Shown one piece after another: positions 1 through 7,302 of a stretch of DNA of 50,758 nt. Where the stretch lies: assembly GCA_016929775.1 (NCBI GenBank), contig JAFGIE010000069.1, positions 1-50,758 on the forward strand, read 5' to 3'. The position numbers and the translations under genes were made by a program. How positions within the stretch are numbered: the first letter of the stretch is position 1; each line of letters begins with the position of its first letter. This DNA comes from Anaerolineae bacterium. GTDB lineage: Bacteria; Chloroflexota; Anaerolineae; JAFGEY01. The notes below the pieces were generated by a model that saw only the letters and a program-made list of their open reading frames with translations, searched no databases and was not told where the DNA came from.

Positions 1-338
1 GTATAGCCCCATACCACCACTACGTTCTGGGTGTGCCCGCTCGGAAAGCCCCCGCCCGTCGCCTCGTCCAATGCAAGCACACGCGCATCGTACTCTGCCG
101 GCCTCGGCTGGGCAGCGAGCACCTTGGCGACAGCGTTCAGGTACGTCGACAGCATCAGCCACACGGTCAGGCGCACCCCCATGCGGTAGTCCAGGCACAG
201 GTACACGAACGGCAGGAGAAGCAGGTAGAACTCGGTGTCGCTGAACGTGGTCAGCGCCGTGAATACCCGATCGAGCGCAGGGCTGAACTGCTGTAGAGCC
301 AGTATCGCGTCCACCCCCCACTCCAACAGCCTCTCCAC
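1..338 (-). CDS. PAP2-family membrane phosphatase, C-terminus cut by window edge
   Basis: About 112 N-terminal residues are visible. PAP2 proteins remove phosphate from lipid phosphates such as phosphatidic acid or undecaprenyl diphosphate at the membrane. Motif 1 (K-x6-RP) is KVLAAQPRP at residues 72-80, and motif 2 (PSGH) is at 99-102 within GFPSGHTQN. Hydrophobic stretches at about 37-49 and 55-70 fit membrane helices. The third motif, with the catalytic His, lies beyond the window. I chose GTG at 338 because AAGGAG (347-352) stands 8 nt upstream; another GTG in frame at 356 has no such site. It is the last gene of the minus-strand run with the GH3 enzyme, 74 bp behind it. The motifs make the family secure; the lipid substrate is unknown. 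Confidence 0.8.
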   Translation of the reverse strand, partial: MERLLEWGVDAILALQQFSPALDRVFTALTTFSDTEFYLLLLPFVYLCLDYRMGVRLTVWLMLSTYLNAVAKVLAAQPRPAEYDARVLALDEATGGGFPSGHTQNVVVVWGY

Positions 339-412
339 GTCCAGGTCTCCTTCCACTCCGCGCCGATCGCGCCCAGAGACACGAGACGGCGCACGCTCGC
401 CTGCTTCCCTGC

Positions 413-2575
413 CTAGCCCACGACGCGGAACGTCCCCTTGAGACCCCCTTCGGCGTGGGGCGCGACCCACACCTCAAAGAGCCCAGGCTCGACCTGATAC
501 GCGCAATCGCGCCCGTGAAACCCGAGCTGGTCGACCGGCACGCAAAAGCGTACCTCCGCCCCCTCGCCTGGGCCCAGTGAGACGCGCTGGAAGGCCTTCA
601 ACTCCCTCACCGGTCGCGTCACGCTGCCCACCAGGTCGCGCACGTACAGCTGTACCACTTGATCCCCGGCGCGATCGCCAGTGTTGGTGACCGTAGCCCG
701 CACAACGAGCGTGTCTGCCCGTGCTACCTCGGGCGTCTCGACCACCAGGTCCGTATACTCGAAGGTCGTGTAGCTCAGCCCATACCCAAAGGGGTAGAGC
801 GGGCGGTTGGACTCGTCGATATAGTTCGACCGGAAAGCTTGCTCGAACTGGAGCGTGCCCTCGCCCTGGAAGGGTCGCCCCGTGTTCTTGTGCGCATAGT
901 AGACCGGGATCTGCCCAACTGCGCGTGGAAAGCTGATCGCCAGCCTGCCCGAGGGATTGACCTGGCCAAACAGCACCTCGGCGATCGCGCGCCCGCCCCG
1001 GATCCCGCCATGCCAAGCCTGCACGATCGCCGGCACACGGTCGGCAAAGGGGGCCAAAACCAGCGGGCGGCCCGTCATGAGCACGCATACGGTCGGCGTG
1101 CCCGTCGCCAGCACAGCTTCAAGCAGACGGCGCTGCGCGCCCGGCAGGCCAAGATGCGCACGGCAGCGCGCTTCCCCGCTCATGCGATCGCTCTCCCCCA
1201 GCGCCAGGACCGCCACTTCGGCCCGCCGCGCGGCATCCACGGCGTCTGCGATCTCGTCGAGGCTGTCGTCCGCGATCGTGCAGCCCCGCACCAACTCGAT
1301 CTCGCAACTGGGTCGTACGGCGCGCATGCCCGCGGCGAGGCTCTCCACGTCGTCCTGCTGCCCCGCACAGTGCCAACATCCGAGCAGCGCCTGCCGCTCG
1401 TCCGCCAGAGGTCCAAGCAACGCGATCCGGTCGGCGCGGAGCGGCAGGAGCCCACCTTCGTTCCGCAAGAGCACGATCGACCGGCGGGCGACCTCCAATG
1501 CGATAGCCGCGTGGTTCTCGCGCCCCAAGACCGCGCTTTCGTGCCCCGGATCGGCGTAGGGTCGCTCGAACAACCCGAGCGCGACCTTCAGGCACAGGAT
1601 CCGGCGCACCGCTTCGTCCACGACCTCGGTTGGGACCGTGCCGGCTCGGACCAGCGCCGCGAGGTAAACCTCGAACGCGTGCCCCATCATGTCCATGTCG
1701 ACGCCCGCCAACACGCTTTCCCGCGCTGCATCCGCGAGGTCGGCGACAAAGCCGTGCGCGATCAGCTCTGCCAGTGCGTTATAGTCGCTCAGCACCACGC
1801 CTTCGAACCCCCACTCCTCGCGCAGGACCTGGCGCAGCGTGAAGCGGTTTGCCGAAGCCGGCACCCCGCTGAGCTCGTTGAAAGCGGACATCACGCTTCC
1901 GGCGCCTTCGCCGAGCGCTGCGTGGAAGGGCGGCAGGTACACGTCCCGCAGCGTGCGCTCCGAGATGTCCACCGTGTTATAGTCCTTGCCCGCCTCCGTT
2001 GCGCCATAGGCGACATAGTGCTTTGGGCAGGCGGCGAGCCTGCGCCCGCCCGCCAATCCCAGCCCCTGGAACCCGCGCACCTGAGCCCGCGCCATCGCCT
2101 GCCCCAGCACAGGGTCCTCGCCCGCACCTTCCGCCACGCGCCCCCATCTCGGGTCACGGCAGATGTCGACCATCGGCGCAAAGATCCAGTCCGTCCCACA
2201 TGCTGCCGCCTCGTCCGCCGCCATGCGCGCCGCATCCTCGACCAACGCCGGGTCCCACGTGCACGCCGCAGCGAGCGGGATCGGATAGATCGTCCGGAAC
2301 CCGTGGACCACGTCGTTGCCGACCAGGAGCGGGATCCCAAGCCGTGTCTCTTGCACTGCCACGCGCTGCAGGGCATTGATCCGCTGCACATCGTGTAGGC
2401 TCAGGATCGAGCCCACCGCGCCCTTCCGTATCTGTTCCTCGATGTCGCCCGTCCACCGCGGGTCGATCTGGTTCATCTGCCCGACCTTCTCGTCGAGCGT
2501 CATCTGGGCCAACAGCGCTTCCGCGCGCGCTACCGTCTCGCGATCGAACGTGTCCAGCCGCGTCCACTCGCCCAT
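413..2575 (-). CDS. Glycoside hydrolase family 3 (beta-glucosidase/beta-xylosidase type)
   Basis: This exo-acting hydrolase releases beta-linked sugars from the non-reducing end of oligosaccharides. With the start at 2575 it is 720 residues long. The N-terminal TIM barrel holds the KHYVAYG block (about 185-191) and the nucleophile Asp264 in GVVLSDYNA. The alpha/beta sandwich holds the likely acid/base Glu468 in SGEARCR, and a fibronectin-III-like domain ends the chain, the usual BglX-type order. There is no signal peptide, so it should act in the cytoplasm on imported sugars. The open frame extends upstream to 2680, but that overlaps the isomerase gene by 55 bp; ATG 2575 leaves a 50-bp gap. 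Domain layout is certain, the exact start is not. The beta-sugar released (Glc, Xyl or GlcNAc) cannot be read from sequence. Confidence 0.9.
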   Translation of the reverse strand: MGEWTRLDTFDRETVARAEALLAQMTLDEKVGQMNQIDPRWTGDIEEQIRKGAVGSILSLHDVQRINALQRVAVQETRLGIPLLVGNDVVHGFRTIYPIPLAAACTWDPALVEDAARMAADEAAACGTDWIFAPMVDICRDPRWGRVAEGAGEDPVLGQAMARAQVRGFQGLGLAGGRRLAACPKHYVAYGATEAGKDYNTVDISERTLRDVYLPPFHAALGEGAGSVMSAFNELSGVPASANRFTLRQVLREEWGFEGVVLSDYNALAELIAHGFVADLADAARESVLAGVDMDMMGHAFEVYLAALVRAGTVPTEVVDEAVRRILCLKVALGLFERPYADPGHESAVLGRENHAAIALEVARRSIVLLRNEGGLLPLRADRIALLGPLADERQALLGCWHCAGQQDDVESLAAGMRAVRPSCEIELVRGCTIADDSLDEIADAVDAARRAEVAVLALGESDRMSGEARCRAHLGLPGAQRRLLEAVLATGTPTVCVLMTGRPLVLAPFADRVPAIVQAWHGGIRGGRAIAEVLFGQVNPSGRLAISFPRAVGQIPVYYAHKNTGRPFQGEGTLQFEQAFRSNYIDESNRPLYPFGYGLSYTTFEYTDLVVETPEVARADTLVVRATVTNTGDRAGDQVVQLYVRDLVGSVTRPVRELKAFQRVSLGPGEGAEVRFCVPVDQLGFHGRDCAYQVEPGLFEVWVAPHAEGGLKGTFRVVG

Positions 2576-2625
2576 GTGCCTCACCACGCTTTCCCGGTCG
2601 CACTTGACCGATCTGCGAAGCGGCT

Positions 2626-3492
2626 CTAGCAGCCGCTCAGGAAACGCGCCCCCTGTAGGATCCCCACCTTCTCCGACCACTCCTCGCCGTTAAAGCTGGC
2701 GTCCTCCAGCTCGATCGACACACAACCCGCATAGCCGAGCTGCGCCAGGATCGCGAACGCCGCAGGCCACCGCATCACGCCATGCCCCGGGATCGTGTAG
2801 CGCCACGCCATGCCGCCGTAGGCAAAGCGTCTCGCAAATGTGGGCGGCTGCTCGTGCCCGTACTCGTACAGGTTCTCGGGGATCAGCTCGGTGTCCTTGC
2901 CGTGCACGTGATGCACCCGCTCGCCGAATTCGCGCAGAAACCGGATCGGGTCGATTCCCTGCCGGATCAGGTGCGAGGGGTCATAGTTGATGCCCATCGC
3001 CCCAGAGGGCAGCTCGCGGAACAGGGCGCGGTATCCCTCCGGCGTACAGCACAGCACCCCCGTCCCAGGCCAACCCTCCACCACCAGGTGGGCGCCCGCC
3101 TCCTCCAGCACCGGCACGAGCTGCGCATAGCTTTCGACCATGTACCCAAAGCTCTCGGCACGGGGCAGCGCGGAATCATCCGCTTGCATCGTCACAAAGT
3201 GGTTCATCGCCCCGTACGCAGCGCAGGCGCGGACGTACGCCGCGTTGCGCGCGACCGCATCCGCGCGGCGCCCGGCGTCTGGCGACAGCATACCTCTCTT
3301 TTCGGGCAGGTCGATCGATCCGAGCCGGATCCCTGCCTCCACGTAGGCGCCTCCGCTCACGTCCGCGTCGTCGCCCAGATCGATCACGCCGAGCTCGTTC
3401 TCGCGCATCCACGCGATCATGCCCTCGGCATCGCGCCGCCATCCCCCGCCCTGACGGAATCCGATCGGGAATCCCCCGGTCCGCGTCTTCAT
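2626..3492 (-). CDS. Sugar phosphate isomerase/epimerase (xylose isomerase-like TIM barrel)
   Basis: A 288-residue protein of the AP-endonuclease-2/xylose-isomerase-like barrel superfamily, whose members isomerise or epimerise sugars with divalent metals. Family-like blocks include GVIDLGDD near the N-terminus, VVEGWPGTG in the middle, INYDPSHLIRQG as a metal-site strand, HVHGKDTEL and VSIELEDASFNGEEW near the end. ATG 3492 has GAGGAGG about 5 nt upstream. It is the first gene after the promoter at 3603-3631, followed by the GH3 gene 50 bp on, which suggests joint use in sugar breakdown. A second, shorter relative lies at 22419-23198. Substrate unknown; the family call is firm. Confidence 0.85.
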   Translation of the reverse strand: MKTRTGGFPIGFRQGGGWRRDAEGMIAWMRENELGVIDLGDDADVSGGAYVEAGIRLGSIDLPEKRGMLSPDAGRRADAVARNAAYVRACAAYGAMNHFVTMQADDSALPRAESFGYMVESYAQLVPVLEEAGAHLVVEGWPGTGVLCCTPEGYRALFRELPSGAMGINYDPSHLIRQGIDPIRFLREFGERVHHVHGKDTELIPENLYEYGHEQPPTFARRFAYGGMAWRYTIPGHGVMRWPAAFAILAQLGYAGCVSIELEDASFNGEEWSEKVGILQGARFLSGC

Positions 3493-3602
3493 CCACCCCT
3501 CCTCAACATAGCACTCATCCGGCGCTGCCGCCGGTCGTCACGCTTCCAGCAGGCACCGTGCGGCGGGAATGCGCTCCTCCCTCGGGTGCCCGAACGGAGC
3601 CC

Positions 3603-3631
3603 ATTATAGACCCACGCCTGGCAGCGGACAA
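3603..3631 (-). promoter_or_regulatory. Sigma70-type promoter for the isomerase-GH3-PAP2 run
   Basis: On the minus strand TTGTCC (3631-3626) and a perfect TATAAT (3608-3603) are separated by 17 bp, about 110 nt before ATG 3492. It lies back to back with the recJ promoter. Confidence 0.7.
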
Positions 3632-3645
3632 ATGCCCGCCCCTGG

Positions 3646-3674
3646 TTGACAGCCTCTCGGCTCTGCACTACAAT
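3646..3674 (+). promoter_or_regulatory. Near-consensus sigma70 promoter of recJ
   Basis: TTGACA (3646-3651), a 17-bp spacer and TACAAT (3669-3674). Transcription should start near 3681, only about 20 nt before the TTG start codon at 3703. The upstream TTG that would give a longer recJ frame is the -35 box itself. Confidence 0.85.
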
Positions 3675-3702
3675 ACCCGCAACCCACCCCCGGAGGGATG
3701 TC

Positions 3703-5478
3703 TTGCACAAAAAGTGGCAGGTCAGGGCGCCTGTGCCCGCCGCACATCTGGACCAGTTTCCAACGCGCTCGCCCCTGCTCGTGCAGGTGCTGCACAACCG
3801 CCGACTGTGCGACGCGTCCGCGGCGGAACGCTTCCTGGCGCGCCGCTGGTCGGATGACGACCCCTACCTCCTGCCCGACATGGAGCGCGCCGTCGATGTC
3901 CTGATCCGCGCGATCCACCGCAAGGAGCGCATTGCCGTGTATGGCGACTTTGACGCCGACGGAGTGACGGCAACGGTACTGCTCGTGCAGACACTGGCAG
4001 GCCTCGGCGCAGACGTGATCCCTCACATCCCCAACCGCAGCGAGGGCTATGGCCTCAATCAGAGCGCGTTGCAGGAGCTCTTTGCACAGAGCGTACGCCT
4101 GGTTGTCACCGTCGACTGCGGCATCCGGGCAGTGGACGAGATCGCCAGGGCCAACCGGAGCCTCGAGTTCATCGTCACCGACCATCACTCCGTCGGCCCC
4201 CGGTTGCCGCCCGCCTCGGCGGTCATCAACCCCAAGCGCGCCGATTCGGCCTACCCGGGCAAGCCGCTATCCGGCGTCGGCGTGGCGTACAAGCTCGCCC
4301 AAGCTGTCATCCGCGCGGCGCCGCAGCGGCTGGTCAGGGCGGGACGCGTCGAGGAGCGCGACCTGCTTGACCTGGTCGCCCTCGGAACCGTCGCCGACCT
4401 GGTCCCGCTCATGGACGAGAACCGCGCCCTCGTGCATGCTGGTCTGGAGGTGATCAACGAGGCCAAGCGCCCGGGCTTGCGCGCCCTGCTGCAAGTCGCG
4501 GGCGTGCGCCCCGGTGAGGTAAACGCCGCCACGATCGGCTTCGCCCTCGGTCCACGAATCAACGCCGCGAGCCGGATGGAAGAAGCTGTGCTGGACGAGG
4601 ACTCAGTCCGTACAGGCGAGGGCGACCAGGCCCCAGAAGGCGACGCAGCAGATCCTGCGAAAGGGGCGATGCTGAGCTACGAGCTGCTCTCAGGTGGGGC
4701 GGATGCCCCGGTCGGCGAGCGCGCACGGGAGCTCGACGAACTCAACCGCAGGCGGCGCGCGCTGACGGAACAGGCCTACGAGATCGCCCAGGAACGGGCT
4801 CTCGCGCGCGGCGATCGCCCGCTTCTCCTCTACGCCGCGCACGACTCCTTCCAAGCTGGCGTCGTCGGGCTCGTCGCCGGGCGCCTCGTCGAGGGGCACT
4901 ATCGGCCCGCCATCGTCGTGTCGTACGGCGAGGGGCAGAGCAGAGGGTCGTGTCGCAGCATCCTCGAGTTCGACATCACTGCGGCGCTCGACGAATGCAA
5001 GGACCTACTCGTTCGGCATGGGGGGCACGCCGCAGCAGCCGGCTTTACGGTGCGCAACAGCGAACTCGACGCCCTGGTGGAGCGCCTCGACCAGATCGCA
5101 GAGCGGGAGTTGGGCGAGCTCGAACTCGCGCCTACCCTCGACATCGACGCCGAGGTCCCGCTCGCCGAGCTGGACTGGGCCACTGCCGAGTGGCTCGCCC
5201 AGCTTGAGCCCTGCGGCACCGACAACCCCACGCCGCTCTTTCTCAGCCGGGGCGTGCACATCCGAGAGGCGCACACGGTCGGTCGCGAGGGGCAGCACCT
5301 CAAGCTCACCTTGGATGAGCGCGCTCCCGTCCACGATGCTATCGCCTTCCGGATGGGCGACCGGTGCACGCAGCTGGGCAGGCGCGTCGACCTCGTCTAC
5401 CACTTTGAGGTCAACCACTGGAACGGCGAGCGGCGCCTGCAGCTGAACGTGCAGGACCTGCGTCCGACACAGGACTGA
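3703..5478 (+). CDS. recJ: Single-stranded-DNA-specific 5'-3' exonuclease RecJ
   Basis: RecJ degrades single-stranded DNA 5'-3' in recombination and mismatch repair. The 591-residue product has the DHH-superfamily metal motifs: VYGDFDADG (Asp82, 84, 86), VTVDCG (Asp138), TDHH (160-162), then GVAYKLAQA and GPRINAASRMEEA. The DHHA1 part has GGHAAAAGF, and an OB-type C-terminal part follows. I start at TTG 3703 because GGAGG (3692-3696) is 6 nt upstream and upstream in-frame codons overlap the promoter. An acidic low-complexity insert of about 25 residues (nt 4596-4670) interrupts the stretch after RMEEA, where typical RecJ runs straight on. It is divergent from the GH3 run and convergent with the nuclease gene at 5508. 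Confidence 0.93.
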   Translation: MHKKWQVRAPVPAAHLDQFPTRSPLLVQVLHNRRLCDASAAERFLARRWSDDDPYLLPDMERAVDVLIRAIHRKERIAVYGDFDADGVTATVLLVQTLAGLGADVIPHIPNRSEGYGLNQSALQELFAQSVRLVVTVDCGIRAVDEIARANRSLEFIVTDHHSVGPRLPPASAVINPKRADSAYPGKPLSGVGVAYKLAQAVIRAAPQRLVRAGRVEERDLLDLVALGTVADLVPLMDENRALVHAGLEVINEAKRPGLRALLQVAGVRPGEVNAATIGFALGPRINAASRMEEAVLDEDSVRTGEGDQAPEGDAADPAKGAMLSYELLSGGADAPVGERARELDELNRRRRALTEQAYEIAQERALARGDRPLLLYAAHDSFQAGVVGLVAGRLVEGHYRPAIVVSYGEGQSRGSCRSILEFDITAALDECKDLLVRHGGHAAAAGFTVRNSELDALVERLDQIAERELGELELAPTLDIDAEVPLAELDWATAEWLAQLEPCGTDNPTPLFLSRGVHIREAHTVGREGQHLKLTLDERAPVHDAIAFRMGDRCTQLGRRVDLVYHFEVNHWNGERRLQLNVQDLRPTQD

Positions 5479-5507
5479 GCGCAGCCATCTCCCGCAGTGA
5501 GGCTCGC

Positions 5508-6326
5508 CTAGAACTCGATCTCGGCGATCTGCTCCAGGTCCACGTCGAACACATCCTCGTCACGCGCCGGCTCTGGCGCATCTTCGCCCTGCGCCCCCTC
5601 GCGACCACACAGCGTCTGATAGGCGCAGTAGGCGCAGGCTGCCTCCTTGTCCGTCAGAGGCCACTCTGTCGGAGGCAGCGCCGCGATCTCGCGCACCAGC
5701 GCGGCGAGCCGCGCGCCGACTTCGGCATGCTCCGCTGCGCTGTAGGAAAACCGCTCCGGCTGCCTTCCGCCCGCAAACCAGTACAGCAACGAGACCTGCC
5801 GCGGAGCGATCGACTCGCCGCCGGTGACCGACGCCCCCGCCTCCGCCAGCACCCAGCGGTACACCAGGGTCTGCATGCGCCGTTCGAGCCACGCCCTGCT
5901 CTGCTTTGCTGAGCCAGTCTTCCAATCGACGATCGCGGCGCTTTGGCCCGCGTCCACCGCCAGCAGATCGTATCGTGCCGTGAGGCGATAGCCGGCAAGC
6001 GGCGCCGTCAGCGCGATCTCTACGCGCCGGATCTCGGTTGGCAGATCCTGCGGTGGAGCCCGCAGGTAGGTCTGCCACCAATCGACCACCCCCGCAGCCT
6101 CTGCAAAGGCGTCAAGCTGTGCGCGCGGGATCCCGGCTTCGTGCTGTTGGACCAAGCGATGAAAGGCCGCGCCCTGCCGCGCGCGCTGCTCCCACTCGCC
6201 CGCGGGCCCGCGTTCTACCACGGGCCACCGCACATTGCGCACGTATCGCAACTGGAAGCGACGCGCGCAGTCCACATAGTCCTGCAGCGAGGACTGGCTG
6301 AAAGTGAAGCGAGTCGGCAGCGTCAT
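5508..6326 (-). CDS. PD-(D/E)XK nuclease with Fe-S cluster cysteines (AddB/RecB C-terminal or Cas4-like)
   Basis: A 272-residue stand-alone nuclease domain. Visible motifs in order: Cys20 (DYVDCARRF), His56, Asp120 (TARYD), the core Asp134-Trp-Lys136 (IVDWKTG), Gln152-xxx-Tyr156 and CAYCAYQTLC giving Cys231, 234 and 240. One early and three late cysteines are the [4Fe-4S] pattern of AddB and Cas4, placing it in the RecB-nuclease family of DNA-end processing enzymes. No cas gene is nearby, but a UvrD-type helicase lies two genes upstream, so a helicase-nuclease pair is likelier than Cas4. ATG 6326 has GGAG 6 nt upstream; the longer frame to 6488 overlaps the neighbouring gene. The Asp/Glu-rich C-terminus (about 248-272) has no recognised role. 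Confidence 0.85.
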   Translation of the reverse strand: MTLPTRFTFSQSSLQDYVDCARRFQLRYVRNVRWPVVERGPAGEWEQRARQGAAFHRLVQQHEAGIPRAQLDAFAEAAGVVDWWQTYLRAPPQDLPTEIRRVEIALTAPLAGYRLTARYDLLAVDAGQSAAIVDWKTGSAKQSRAWLERRMQTLVYRWVLAEAGASVTGGESIAPRQVSLLYWFAGGRQPERFSYSAAEHAEVGARLAALVREIAALPPTEWPLTDKEAACAYCAYQTLCGREGAQGEDAPEPARDEDVFDVDLEQIAEIEF

Positions 6327-6390
6327 CCCTGGCTCCACATCCCGGCGGCAGCTTGCCCCGACCAAGCCGCGCCACTGCACGCACGCAATC

Positions 6391-7194
6391 CTATCCGCGC
6401 GCCCGTAGGCTCTGCTCCAGCAGGCGCACGTCCTCCGCCGCCATATCGGGCTTGTCCTTGGTATACATGCCCACGCACACGGCGTCATTCGACCGCAGGT
6501 GCTGGCTCACGAACGCCAGGGCCGAGGCGGGATCGTTGCGTCCCGCGGCGAAGACCTTATAGTGGACCACCGGCTTGCTCAACTGCGCGATCGTGCGCAC
6601 CATGGCATCCCGGTCCTCCGCGCGAAAGCGTTCCTCGGACCCCGCGACGTGCTCGGCGTTCTGGGCGCGCGGGGTCGGGTTGTAGTAGGAGCACATGTGA
6701 AAGTCGATGTCCAGGTGCTCCGCCGCCCACTCGTGGACGCGCGGAGTGTGACCTGCCACTCCAGCTGCCAGGCCAGCGGCTTTGATCATCGCGATGTTCT
6801 CTCGGGCCTCGTCGGTCGCGCCCTGCGCAACCCAATAGTCCATCTGTCCGCCGTGAATATAGCTCCCTGCCGCCCCGCCGTGGATTGCGTTGGCGATCCC
6901 GCGCGCGTGAGGCGCGAACTCGGGACAAGTCTGGGCGAACCACTGGATCTTGCCCCCTTCGTCCCAGTACTCCATCAGCAAGCGCACGATGTGCCTGTCT
7001 GCGCGCCCAAAGAAGGTATTGATCCCTGCCGCCTCTGCTTCGCGGAAGGTCTGCTTGATCCGTGCTGTCGTATAGTACCGGCGCATCTCGTCATCGCGCT
7101 GCGGCGTCTGGTGCGAGAAACCGCTGAACGGATTCCCGCCCAGCACCATCCGGCTCACCGATACCCCGCCCAGCTCTACTCTGCCAAGTGCCAT
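6391..7194 (-). CDS. Aldo/keto reductase-like TIM-barrel protein
   Basis: 267 residues. The opening VSRMVLGGNPF and the later GINTFFGRADRHIVRLL resemble the first strands of aldo/keto reductases, but the usual Asp of the fDTA..Y block is missing and no clear Asp-Tyr-Lys-His set can be seen. It may be a related barrel with another activity rather than an NADPH reductase. GGAGGAG lies 8 nt before ATG 7194 and a promoter lies at 7262-7290. The nuclease gene follows 64 bp later, so the two are probably cotranscribed, though no functional link is evident. I cannot assign a substrate. Confidence 0.5.
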   Translation of the reverse strand: MALGRVELGGVSVSRMVLGGNPFSGFSHQTPQRDDEMRRYYTTARIKQTFREAEAAGINTFFGRADRHIVRLLMEYWDEGGKIQWFAQTCPEFAPHARGIANAIHGGAAGSYIHGGQMDYWVAQGATDEARENIAMIKAAGLAAGVAGHTPRVHEWAAEHLDIDFHMCSYYNPTPRAQNAEHVAGSEERFRAEDRDAMVRTIAQLSKPVVHYKVFAAGRNDPASALAFVSQHLRSNDAVCVGMYTKDKPDMAAEDVRLLEQSLRARG

Positions 7195-7261
7195 CTGTTG
7201 CGCTCCTCCATCGTGTCTGTGCAGCGAGTCAGCCCGTGCTCGGGCCGTTCTAGATACCTCG

Positions 7262-7290
7262 ATTATACCGGGAAACGAGCCCGCTCACAA
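7262..7290 (-). promoter_or_regulatory. Sigma70-type promoter for the AKR-like/nuclease pair
   Basis: Minus-strand TTGTGA (7290-7285), 17 bp, TATAAT (7267-7262), about 70 nt before ATG 7194. It lies just after the stop of the upstream helicase gene, so the pair can be transcribed apart from the helicase. Confidence 0.7.
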
Positions 7291-7302
7291 CACCTCGCAG
7301 GC

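Noticed and set aside
659..2398. 579-codon frame antisense to the GH3 gene
   Set aside because: Arg/Gln-rich shadow with no domain; GH3 motifs on the other strand are certain.
5508..6326. Cas4
   Set aside because: No other cas gene or repeat array; neighbours are a helicase and RecJ.
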